Shown: one piece after another, positions 1-9,053 of the stretch
How positions within the stretch are numbered: position 1 is the stretch's first letter
How the letters are laid out: each line of letters begins with the position of its first letter
Source of the DNA: Chara braunii
Lineage: Eukaryota > Streptophyta > Charophyceae > Charales > Characeae
Assembly: GCA_003427395.1 (NCBI GenBank)
Contig: BFEA01000029.1
Span: 1,310,673-1,333,377 of the forward strand
Direction: 5' to 3'
Length of the DNA: 22,705 nt
Notes under the pieces: generated by a model
Told to the model about the DNA's origin: nothing
What the model saw: only the letters and a program-made list of their open reading frames with translations
Database searches by the model: none
Program-made: the position numbers and the translations under genes

Positions 1-480
1 CGGTCGCCTTGCTCGTTTTGCCTAAGACATTGAACTGAGGTTGGAAATAAGGTCCTCCAGACTGATCCGGTCGCCTTGCTCGTTTTGCCTAAGACATTGA
101 ACTGGGGTTGGAGATGAGGTCGTTCAGACTGATCCGTTCGCCTTGCTGGTTTTGCCTAAGACATTAAATTGGGGCTGGAAATGAGGTCTTCCAGACTGAT
201 CCGGTCGCCTTACTCGTTTTGCCTAAGACATTGAACTGGGGCTGGAAATGAGGTCTTCCAAACTGATCCGGTCGCCTTGCTCGTTTTGCCTAAGACATTG
301 AACTGGGGCTGAAAATGAGATCCTCTAGACTAATCCGGTCGCCTTGCTCGTTTTGCTTAAGACATTGAACAGAGGCTGGAGATGAGGTCCTTCTGACTGA
401 TCCGGTCGCCTTGCTCATTTTGCCTAAGACATTGAACTGGGGTTGGAGATGAGGTCGTTCTGACTGATTCGGTCGTTTAG
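1..480. repeat. 67-bp tandem minisatellite, seven full units plus a partial eighth
   Basis: Units begin with CGGTCGCC or a close variant at 1, 68, 135, 202, 269, 336, 403 and 470, so the spacing is exactly 67 bases seven times with no indel. Each unit contains the core TTGCCTAAGACATTGAA followed by a variable purine-rich half (GGGGTTGGAGATGAGGTC type). The eighth unit breaks off after about 10 bases. The array starts at base 1 and so probably continues outside the window. 67 is not a multiple of 3, so reading frames through it are not conserved and the array is non-coding. Confidence 0.95.
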
Positions 481-839
481 CTAAGTCTGTCAGATTGCAT
501 GGGGTTAACTGAGAACAACTTTGAACTTGAAAGATAATCAACCAACTAAGATACGAGACTCAATTTTTATGTGATCAGGACAAGCGAAAGGTGAACACTT
601 TGGATGAACGAACCCTTGTTTTTTAGCTGACTAAATGAATTGTTGACATGAAATGCTTGTTAGCAAAGCCTTGTCTTTTGTTTAAGTTATGTCTATTTTC
701 GCTGCTTAATAGGGTAGTCTGTTAGTTCTCGCCACGTGCTGGAGCTATAAGAGTTAGTTCAATTCCTGAATTTTTTTAGTTCAGTTTATTTTACTTAGAT
801 CAAGTTCTCGCATTTTCTGGGATCTTTTATTTTACTTGG
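481..839. other. AT-rich non-coding stretch between minisatellite and LTR-like repeats
   Basis: No open frame of interest, no RNA gene and no clear repeat is seen here. It links the 67-bp array to the degenerate repeats that begin near 840 and may belong to the same decayed element, but nothing in the sequence proves it. Confidence 0.4.
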
Positions 840-1240
840 CTCTGTATAAATTTTGGATAGCTACTTTTCGTACGGGAAGCGCTGCCGAAATTTCTACAAA
901 ACCAAGGAGTTAGTCAAATTTTGACTTTCAAAGTTCAACTTTTTGTTTTAGTTTTATATCTGGCTTAGTTAAAATATGAGAAACCTATTTTTATAGGGGA
1001 GGTGCAACCAAAATTTTTACTAAATAAGGGAGTTGGACAAAATTTGACTTTATGAAGTCAGAGTTATTTCTGAATTTTATATTTAGCGTCGTATAAATTC
1101 TGAAAAGACACTTTCCCTACGGGAAGCGCTGCCAAAATTTTCCTAATTTTGAAGAATTAGATTATATTCTAGTAGGCGAATTCTTGGCAATCCACCGTGA
1201 CCCTGTATAGGGGAGATACTGCCATAATTTTCCTTATTCT
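840..1240. repeat. Degenerate tandem repeat, LTR-like (about 120-bp period)
   Basis: A diverged block recurs near 871, 992, 1118 and 1206. It has the pattern TAYRGGGRAG...GCTGCC followed by AAATTTT. The two full units also share an upstream GTATAAATT segment (844 and 1091) and a GGAGTTxGxCAAAxTTTGACTTT segment (907 and 1029). Spacing is about 121, 126 and 88 bases. Blocks of the form 'GGGGAGxTGCTGCCxAAATTTT' resemble what I recall from long terminal repeats of plant Ty3/gypsy chromoviruses, so I read this as part of a decayed LTR. No primer-binding site, polypurine tract or LTR ends could be fixed. Confidence 0.45.
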
Positions 1241-2839
1241 TTGAGGTTCATTGGAGAGTTGAATTTAAGATCTAGTCTTACGAGGTTTTGAGTAAGATGT
1301 GATATGGGGATTTATTCTCCGTACACTTAAAGTTCAAGTATTTGGGATTTAACCTGTGTTGTGTAACATGTCCTTCTTGACCGTTTTTGATTCAAGATCT
1401 GACTAGTTCAGCTCTGTCCTATGAGGATCCTCTTCAATTTCTTTTATCTTTAATAACAGGTCGGTTGGTTGACCGCCGACTCGTCGGCTCACGATACAAC
1501 TTTACTTACACTTGTACCTCAACTTGATGCCTTAGCCCTGAGATTTGATATGTTTCTTTGAAAGTTTTAACTAGACTTCTTTAAATAGTCATTATAAAGA
1601 ATTGATGGGGGGGGTTATAGAAAGTTTGACAATGGTTGGAGCATGAGCGTGTGAGGCATAGTGTGAGTTACAGGGAACAGTAAAGTTGACCACATTGGTG
1701 CATGGCAATATGGCTTTCGTATGTGTCTGTGTTTTATGCAGGTTAGTATTTTAGAGTTTGGTATACGAGTTTTACTTTGGAGGCAGTGAGAATGACAACC
1801 ATGTATCGCGCGATCTCCATACCTGATAGGTTTATTTTCCCTTCCTTTATCTTATCTCGAGTTCTGATTTAATATATAGATATTGGGATGCTTATTTATT
1901 TACTAGGTGATTTTGCTTGTTGATTTTCATAGTTGGACGTTGATGTCCGTGGCAACCGTCAAAGTCAAATCCCTTGACTTCTCTTCAGACCTTGGATGAT
2001 GAAGCTTGTCTCCATGGCCATAAGGGTTGACTGCCACCACAGGCCGGAACCTGGGTACCACCCACTCTCCGCAGGGTGCAGAAGAGGGTGTGGTTCTCAA
2101 CCGCCTTGCCGGTTGTCTAGCGTCGAGAGATTAACCCCTCAAGGCGCGTGTCAGCCGACACTTGAGTGTTGAACGCGATCCTCAAGACTATTGAGGACCG
2201 CTCCATTATGGGTACTACATAGTATGTCATCATTGCGACTGCTTGCGAATGCTTGCATGGCTAGTTGATATGAGAAAGCCTTGCATTCGTGCAATTTTAT
2301 ATTAAGACGTGCGCGCAATACTTACCCAATTTTCGTATGAGAAGGTTATGTGTTGGATACTAAAGACTCTAGGAGTGTTTTTGTTTTGTGTTATTGATCT
2401 GACTTTTCTGGCGTGGTGTAACGCGTATTAAGAAGGATGCGTCATAGTCGACCGACGACGAGTCGCGCTTGGGACTTCAGCCCCCTAGTGCGTCGGCTTG
2501 CGTACGGGTCCGATAAAGGCATGGAACCGCGCGTACCCCCTATGCTACAACGTACGAGAAAACACCCTCGGCTGGTCCACCTCTACGATTGCATGTAAAA
2601 ACTTTCGTATTGTGGACTGGTAGCTCGGCGGGGATACGCCCACCTAAGGGATGGTGACAACTCCTGCAGGTGGAGGTAAGTTGTACCTCGTGTGGCTCTA
2701 TCCTGTCGTAGGGGTTCCCGAGAGGTATGGTTGGCGCACTCGGCCGGAGCGGCAACGCTCTACGGCTAAACTCCTGCCGAATCCTGCGTGACGCGATCGG
2801 GAAGGTCCCCCCCTCACTGCGGGTGTGCGCTCGACACCG
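1241..2839. other. Non-coding decayed repeat DNA, possible remainder of an LTR
   Basis: No supported gene. Both strands are rich in stops apart from a short GC-rich minus-strand frame at 2540-2848 with no recognisable protein. A G-run at 1605-1612 could be a worn polypurine tract. The 2030-2230 stretch (GGTACCACCC, ATTAACCCCTC, ATGGGTACTACATAG) resembles the internal style of plant gypsy LTRs, but that is memory-based resemblance and not proof. A second GC-rich block (2440-2840) contains several CGTCGG-type short motifs. Confidence 0.3.
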
Positions 2840-2840
2840 G

Positions 2841-3043
2841 GCCCCCAACCCTGCACCCTAAACGCTAGGGCAAAGGGGCAAACATGTCGTTACCCCTCTC
2901 CACCTAGAGAGAAAAGGGAGACCCAGTTGCTGGCAAATGGTGGGTCCTTGTGTTAGCCGGGCCCCCACCCGCGCCCCCAACCCTGCACCCTAAAGGCTAG
3001 GGCAAAGGGGCAAACATGTCGTTACCCCTCTCCACCTAGAGAG
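2841..3043. repeat. 71-bp direct duplication, 132-bp offset
   Basis: Bases 2841-2911 and 2973-3043 match over 71 positions with one visible substitution (AAACGCTAG versus AAAGGCTAG). The unit runs from GCCCCCAACCCTGCACCC to CCACCTAGAGAG. A shorter, imperfect echo (CACCTAAGAGAGGTAG) follows at 3056. The near identity means a recent local duplication relative to the surrounding decayed sequence. Confidence 0.9.
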
Positions 3044-3074
3044 GTAACCTTTCTTCACCTAAGAGAGGTAGAAA

Positions 3075-3534
3075 GCTATGCTTGCAGAGGATCTGCTTGC
3101 AAGGGTCCCCTGAATAGCCCTAGGAGTAGTGGTAGGTAGTGAAAAGAAAGATATGTGACGTGAGAGAAAAAAATATATGGCTGTCCCCCGATGAGAAGAA
3201 AACAAAAAAAAAATATATTTTTTTTTGAGGATTCTGTTAGGAGTGTCTAACGAGACCCTAAGCCTTTGCAGCTGGGTCCTTGCGCTTCTCGGGCCATGTC
3301 CCATCTACACCATAGAGGTACTTCTACGTTGAGCTTTCAACCACGGATGACTTTGTGTGCGTCCATCGGTGGGTTTTGTGGGGATTTCCAGAAACGATAT
3401 TCATTTGTTTTTTATTGTTGCAAAAACGACATTAATTCGGCCCAAATCGAATAGAACGCGCCCAGTCGCCCTCCACCCTTTGCGTGGTATATCAATATTT
3501 TCCGTGTTGATTGTTGCGGAATTTCCGCCTTCTC
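3075..3534. other. Non-coding left flank of the LINE insertion
   Basis: Contains A-rich and T-rich runs (3165-3230) and no credible coding region. Together with 11887 onward it is the host DNA that was split by the LINE. Removing the insertion joins ...TTCTC-CCTGTTTTGTGT-AATAGATCG. Confidence 0.5.
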
Positions 3535-3546
3535 CCTGTTTTGTGT
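3535..3546. repeat. Left target-site duplication of the LINE
   Basis: CCTGTTTTGTGT, identical to 11875-11886. It sits three bases before the oligo-T run that represents the LINE poly-A tail. Position, length and identity are typical of target-primed reverse transcription. Confidence 0.85.
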
Positions 3547-3549
3547 GAG

Positions 3550-3564
3550 TTTTTTTTTTTTTTT
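3550..3564 (-). other. LINE poly-A tail (T-run on the plus strand)
   Basis: An uninterrupted T-run of about 15 bases lies between the left target-site duplication and the 3' end of the element. Three extra bases (GAG on the plus strand) separate it from the duplication, as untemplated or slipped bases often do. Confidence 0.8.
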
Positions 3565-3878
3565 AATCAAAACACGGGCCTAGTGCCCAAGGCTTATATT
3601 GCCAATATGCATTCGAAACGAGGCCGGGGTTCTCAGAGTCTACCCGGAGGGCTGGGAGCATTACCCAGTTTCGCTTCATACGGGGTGGGAGTGCACCCTG
3701 AGGGGACCAACCCCTGATCTTCAGATAGCACACCTTTAAATACCTGTCCTAAATAACGACCCACCCCTAACATGAGGTAGGGGAGCCTTAGCTCCTTAAC
3801 TCTCCATGACACTCCCTCCAAACCCAAGACCTTTTCAACTGCCCTCCTACTACGAAGACATACCGAGCGCCCAAGTAC
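3565..3878 (-). other. LINE 3' region after ORF2
   Basis: Lies between the ORF2 stop (3879-3881) and the poly-A tail. The ORF2 frame stays open for another 80-odd codons past that stop, so the original ORF2 may have ended nearer 3633, but I recognise no domain there. It has no resemblance to the 3' ends of the SINEs at 13-15 kb, so those SINEs probably do not borrow this LINE's machinery through a shared tail. Confidence 0.45.
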
Positions 3879-5511
3879 TTATTTTATGCTAACCAACCAT
3901 TCGTCCAATACCAGCTTACCATTCTGAATCCTGACCAACTTCCCCAGGATTGTCCAAGTTGCTAAGAACCAGACCGTGTCCGCGGCTTTCGGTACTGTCG
4001 TTGGTATCTTACGTTTCCAATCGGCCCTTATGCTTCTTCTGATGTGTAGTTTCGTTGCTGCCTTGATTGACTGATCCGACATGAATCTTCCCTCAAACAG
4101 ACACTTGTTTCTTACTTCCCAGATGACAAAAAACAGGCATGCTTTGATGGACTGAGCAACATAACCTCACCCTTTATACAGAGCAAAGCCTTCTAGGACT
4201 CCGCCGAACAGAATCCAGCGGTCGTCCCAGGGGAAGGTTGGGCCACTGATGTGGGCCCAGTGGATGAGTCAACATGCCCAAATTCTTCTTGACAGAGGGC
4301 AGGAAAGCCACATGTGTACTGTTGATTCAAATGACCAGTGACACCTTTTACATTCCAGTGAAACCTCCATACCCCTTTCTACTAGCCACACTGCAGAAGG
4401 GGTGGATAACAGTGAGAGCAGCCGCAGTAACGCAGTTGCTCTCTGCATTGGTATCTTTTGTAGTTGTTCCCCGCAGCGTGTAATATCCTGGTTAATGGTC
4501 ACATCCTCTGTTGTGGATACCTGACTCCATCGATTCGTTGCCACCACGATGGAAGATCTAGTTGTTCTCTGAAGCTCGTATCCTCCCGCTGAAGTGTAGT
4601 AAGTGAGCCATGCTTCCTGTGAGAAATTCCTCAAGCCTATCCAACCACATCTTGGGGTCCAGTCTCAGCTGTCTGATAGGAGTGTCGTCTGCCCAGATTG
4701 TGCACGACCATTCTCCTTCATTGTTACAAGTTTCTCTCACTCTGATCTGGATCAGATTACCTAGTGGTCTACAAGGTGTGGAAGCGTGCTCTTCATTATA
4801 GTTTATAAGCTTGTTCGAGGATGCCAACTTGGTCCACTGTTGAAAACTTATGGACCCATCAACATTAATCGAGATCAGCTTCCAAAACGATTTTGATACG
4901 TCTGTGTGCTCGTATTGTTCTTGTACAGTGAACCATGTCCCCGGTGTCGGAACTCCTGTCGGGCTTAGCAGGTGCTTCCGCTCGGGGGGGAGAGCGGACC
5001 TCAGGAGGACCACTCTCTTTTCCACTTGGCCCAACTAGCCAAGTTTTACTTTGAGACTGTCCATCGTTAACCATTGTCCTGTGAACTCATCCTAGAGATC
5101 TGATACTCTCAGTGCTCCCTTTTCCGTCCATTGTCTGCCAAATGCATATCGGCCACTTCCTGCGGAAAAAGTAAGTCCCTCATTGTCCCGAATAAACGAG
5201 TTGTCAAAAACCGGTTGCAACAGGACTTCTTCTTTTGTAGATGGTGGGGTCCACTGACGCGGCTCAACTTTCTTCCAAACCCTCAGTATATCAGACCAGA
5301 AGGGAGACGAGGTATGCCTAGGTAAATATGAGTCCATCATCATGCAAGTCCAGACATCCTTGGGTCTGGACAGGTTCCAATCCTGCGCTAGAATCTTCTC
5401 AGCCAAGCAGATCCAGTGATCTTCTGAGGTGCTCTCAATAGCTCTTATAATCCATTTGACCAGCAGGGAGGCATTTTGGATGGCAGGGTCTAGCAGTCCC
5501 AACCCGATCTC
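3879..5511 (-). pseudogene. LINE ORF2, C-terminal part with zf-RVT-like Cys/His segment (broken)
   Basis: Continuation of ORF2 after the reverse transcriptase. The frame starts with EIGLGLLDP just after a TAA at 5512-5514, a common junction in plant L1 ORF2 where the thumb region ends in a GGLGL-type motif. Further in-frame stops are TAG 5092-5094, TAG 5035-5037, TGA 4269-4271 and TGA 4167-4169, and there is a frameshift near 4620. A zf-RVT-type motif is visible at about 4280-4350 (CKRCHWSFESTVHMWLSCPL; Cys-x2-Cys, then His and Cys). Downstream come the typical Trp-rich WDDRWILFGGV and VIWEVRNKCLFEG motifs. The recorded stop is TAA at 3879-3881. The protein would bind nucleic acid as part of the retrotransposition complex; this copy is dead. 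Confidence 0.8.
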
Positions 5512-7155
5512 TTATCTGCGGTGGCAGATCAGATCCCAAGCGACTTTCGAGATAAAGCCAGACTTTTCTTTCGCAAATGGTTTCCACAAGAAATTTGTTG
5601 TCACCTGACGGACGACCTTCACTAGCTGCTTACCTAGTGCTCTGACTGTGCCAACATACCAGAGGAGGGCAAACAGGGCCACGTTAACTACCAAGGCTCG
5701 TCCAAACAAGGACAGATGCTGGGCCTGACCCCATAGATTGATTCGTTGCACTATTCTTTGTTGTAGTAGGTTGTTCTGTGCTTCTGCACAGTGCCCGAGT
5801 GTGACCTGAACACCTAGATACCTTTTAGAGTGACCACCTGCGATTCGTTTCATTCCCCACTCAACCGCTATTGAAAAACCATCAGGAAGGAAGTAAACTG
5901 ATTTGGACCAATAAACTGCTGCTTCTGACAGGGTGGCGTACTCCATCAAACACGATTTTACAGCCTGCAAGGATTCTCTCGTGTTTTCGGAGATCACCAT
6001 CAGATCGTCTGTCAGTGCTTTGACACGACAATCTCTATGTTGGATGGGTAGTCCTCGAATATTTGGGTTTACTCTGATATTGGTGATCAGTACTTCCAGT
6101 TGTATCACAAATAGGAGGGGGGTCAGCGGGTACCCCTGCTTGAGAGACCTCGTCAATGCGAAGGATGGGGAGATATGCCCATTCACTGATACTGACGCAG
6201 TGGAGACTGTGTAGAGGACGGATACCCAACGACAGAAATTAGGCCCAAATTGCAGACATTTCAAAGTGGTGAGTACATATGCCCAGTTAACACTATCATA
6301 AGCTTTTTCCAGGTCAAGCAGCATTACTGTCATATCAAGGTTTTCTTGGTCTATCCATTCTAGTGCCTCAATGGCGGTAACGATGTTGTCAAAGATGGAT
6401 CTGCCCTGAACAAAGGCGGCCTGGTCGCGATCAACCAACTGAGGTAGGTACCTACCTTATATGTTTGCTAGTAGCTTAACCAAAATCTTGTATGATACAT
6501 CCAGCAGCGAGACAGGTCTCCAATTGTGGATCTCTGCTTTGTCACCTTTCTTGTACAAAAGGGTAATGATTCCATGTGTCATAGACTTAGACAACATTCC
6601 ACCGGTGAGGGCATCGTTGAAAATTTTGACCAAGTGGGGCAGCAACCGTTTGCCAAACTGCAAATAGAATTCGACTGGCAGGTCGTCCCTGCCAGGGGAT
6701 TTGCCTTTCGCCATGAAGTTAATGGTTTCCTCCAGTTCCTCAACTGCTACTGGACGGTCGAGTGTCAGCTTGTTACTGTTCAGAAGTCTAACTGTCATGT
6801 TTTCCCAGTGGTGTGAGGCTTCAGTAAGGTTTGTATCAGGGGATTCCTCTGGTCTGCGTGAGGTTAGAATATCCTTAAAGTATAATGTCGCATAGTTACA
6901 AAGTGCGTCGGGGGAGGAGGTTATTCGCGCCCCTGGTACGAATGGGTCATTGAGCACTTTCATCGACTGTGTTGATCTTTTGGGCAACAGTTTCTGAAAA
7001 GCTTCTTTGGTCATTCGGTCGTATACTAAAATCCCTTTCACTGTTAGTCTTTCGGCCCATTCCTCTGCCCTCTCTTGCTGGATTTCATCCCACTTGTTTA
7101 GTAATTTGATCCTTTCAGGGGCTGAAACCTTCGCAGAGATGGGGTGAAAGTGCAT
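5512..7155 (-). pseudogene. LINE ORF2, reverse transcriptase domain (broken)
   Basis: RNA-dependent DNA polymerase of the L1 type that would copy the element RNA at the nicked target. Two frame-matched blocks are separated by TAA at 6457-6459 (LLANI-stop-GRYLPQL). Visible motifs in order: GKSPGRDDLPVEFY and WRPVSLLDVSYKIL (N-terminal RT motifs), DQAAFVQGRSIFDNI, motif A VMLLDLEKAYDSVNW, motif B SLKQGYPLTPLLF, motif C ALTDDLMV, then YLGVQV. Both Asp of motif C are present, but the usual F/YADD reads LTDD, so the two residues before them are changed. The frame joins the endonuclease block through one stop (TAA 7171-7173) and the C-terminal block through another (TAA 5512-5514). A stretch of nearly 550 codons with only two internal breaks suggests moderate age. 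Confidence 0.9.
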
Positions 7156-7170
7156 ACGATCCTCTACCCA

Positions 7171-8139
7171 TTATAGGTCTTTAATGATGCTTGCTTCCTC
7201 CTTGTTGCGCTCCGCTGCCATGATGTAAGAGAAGATAATGAGACAATTGGTTGCTATGGACGTTCCTGCGTCCCACAAGTCTCCCAGTGTTTGGAAGTGG
7301 TGCTGCAATTTTGGCCAACTACTGAAAAAATTATCTACCCAGACCGAGAGGCCTGGGTCCTTGAGATTTTGTACGTTCAATCTAAAAAAAACATTGCCTC
7401 TATCTATTGTGTCTTGTATCTGGAAAGTAAGCTTGATTGGGTAGTGATCAGACGTGGGGTTCCTAATTACCACTATGTTCAGAAGTGCGTCCCACCATGT
7501 TGGGTTCAGAACTACAAAATCAAGTCTTCTGAGCGAGCCTGAGCTGTTACCTTCTCCCGGCCTGCGACCCCCAGGTATAACCAGGGTCTGTGGGATGTAT
7601 CAGTCTGAACGCATCACAGAGCTCCAAGTCTGTCAAGAGGTCCACTAGTGCATGAATGTCAAGGGATCCCCCCGACGTCCCAGTTAGATCATCCAAGGAG
7701 CAATTCCAATCCCATGCTATCAGAAAGTTGTCGACATCCGGGGTGTAGGCTATCAGATCCTGAAAAAAATTATTCCTTTCTTCCGTATCTACTGGGGCGT
7801 ACACCGTCATAATAGCCATGTCGAGCCCATATGCAAAGAGCTTTATCCAAGCCCACCTTCCCCACAAGTCCCCGGTGGAGTCCACGATTTGGATCGGGAG
7901 GTCCCTATGTAACAAGATCCCCACCCCCCTCTGGTCCCGATTGTAGGGAACCAGAGTTGAGGGTCATCCCACCAGTTGCCCAGCTCTCTGATCTTCTTTT
8001 CGTCCAACTTTGTTTCTTGCAGGCATACGATCCGTACCTTCTGGTAGTGAAGCCATAATTTCAGCCTTGATCTTTTACCCCTTCTAGATGCATCGCACAA
8101 CTCCTTGATATTCCAGGAAGCAGTATTCAACTTATCCAT
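7171..8139 (-). pseudogene. LINE ORF2, apurinic/apyrimidinic-like endonuclease domain (two frameshifts)
   Basis: This is the N-terminal nuclease of ORF2, which nicks the target DNA and so starts target-primed reverse transcription. The start ATG is at 8139 and the protein opens MDKLNTASWNIKELCDASRR. Catalytic signatures of the exonuclease III/L1-EN fold are present: SWN, LQETK, VYAP, AWDWN (usually GDFN), YTW, and SDHYPI near 7430-7450. The domain lies in three pieces: frame one 7950-8139, a shifted frame 7550-7925, then back to the first. The first shift is in a G-run (about 7920-7935 on the minus strand), a classic slippage site; the second is near 7550-7560. The ORF2 start overlaps the end of an upstream frame by eight bases. 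Confidence 0.88.
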
Positions 8140-8809
8140 GCATTATGATGTCCAGTGCCCCTGATTGGATAGGAGGTGGGTGATGAGGCCTTAGGCCAGA
8201 GGTTTGTGGGGGTCGGGATCCCGTTATGGAGGACGAGCCAGATGTAGCAGTGGTCGTCCATTTCTGGGCTAATATGTTCTTCAAGAAGAGGGATTGTAGA
8301 GTCTTGTTTCTTGCCAGTTTGCTGTTAAGGTTGTTAAAAAATACAGCGTCTGAGACATGTTGAACCCATATTTGTTGCAGGGAGACTGAGTTCTCTTCAA
8401 CAAATATGGATAATGGAATCAGTCTCATGCCTTCCATGAGGAGGTCGTTCATTTTGTCGGGTGCAATGAACGCGTCCAACAATGGTACGAAAACCTTGCA
8501 GGTACGGTTGGAAAGATCCTGATAGAACCGTGGCATGGCCATATCCGGGACCAATCTCAAAGGGAAGCGTTCACCAAATAGTTATTTCGTTGCATCTAGT
8601 AGAATTCTCTGCGGTGTAACCGTCTCCTCTGTGCTTTGTGATGCGAGGTTGATTCTCAAGTCTTCTGCTTGCCATGCAATGACATGGATCGACCCATTGA
8701 TCAGCGAGCAAACTAGGGGCACAAGCCATTTTTCCATTGACGTGGACTGAATCTTTGAGGCAGTAATTGCCCTTCGACTCCTTGAGGTCTTAACGCCTGT
8801 TTGCGCTAA
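8132..8809 (-). pseudogene. Coding-like stretch between ORF1 and ORF2 (ORF1 C-terminal part or extra ORF)
   Basis: A frame runs from just after TAA 8810-8812 to its own TAA at 8132-8134, about 225 codons, interrupted once by TAA at 8582-8584. It starts in a basic segment (KTSRSRRAITASK), goes through a mixed region (MEKWLVPLVCSLINGS, DMAMPRFYQDLSNRTCK) and ends in a Ser/Thr/Pro-rich tail. I recognise no domain. Its stop codon overlaps the ORF2 start as ATGGATAA. It could be the far C-terminal part of ORF1, reached by two frameshifts, which would make ORF1 about 770 codons, or an independent third ORF. The sequence alone does not decide between these. Confidence 0.5.
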
Positions 8810-8844
8810 TTATGTTGGAAATCTGATTGATTTACCGATTCACA

Positions 8845-9053
8845 TTAGCTGGACACTGAGGTCTTGGACGTCTCTATACATGGGCCGCTCGAAGCCGGGG
8901 CTGCCTCTAATAGCAGCAATTGAGCAGGGGAGGCGTCTGGTCTAATCGTCTTAGGAACTTTCAAAGGGGACTGTCCCTGAGCGCTTCGCCCTTGAGCATC
9001 AACTGCCGAAGCTGCAACTCCTATAAGAGGGGAGGGGTCAGTAGATGATTGGT
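8845..9053 (-). pseudogene. Shifted-frame continuation of LINE ORF1
   Basis: Immediately beyond the ORF1 stop, a different frame is open for about 68 codons and ends at TAA 8845-8847. It begins NQSSTDPSPLIGVAASAV and is rich in Ser, Pro and Ala like the preceding ORF1 tail. This suggests the TAA that closes the 466-residue ORF1 was exposed by a one-base indel. It links ORF1 to the coding-like stretch at 8132-8809. Confidence 0.4.

Noticed and set aside
1-480. CRISPR-like array
   Set aside because: The 67-bp units are contiguous and diverged, with no constant short repeat separated by unique spacers.
2540-2848. 102-codon minus-strand gene
   Set aside because: GC-rich stretch inside decayed repeat DNA, no domain, no start context, and it runs into the direct duplication.
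3535-3549. Longer target-site duplication including GAG
   Set aside because: The right copy reads AAT at that position, so the duplication is 12 bases and GAG belongs to the tail junction.
3879-8139. Alternative genetic code explaining the in-frame stops of ORF2
   Set aside because: All three stop codons occur as interruptions and there are frameshifts as well, which fits ordinary decay and not reassignment.
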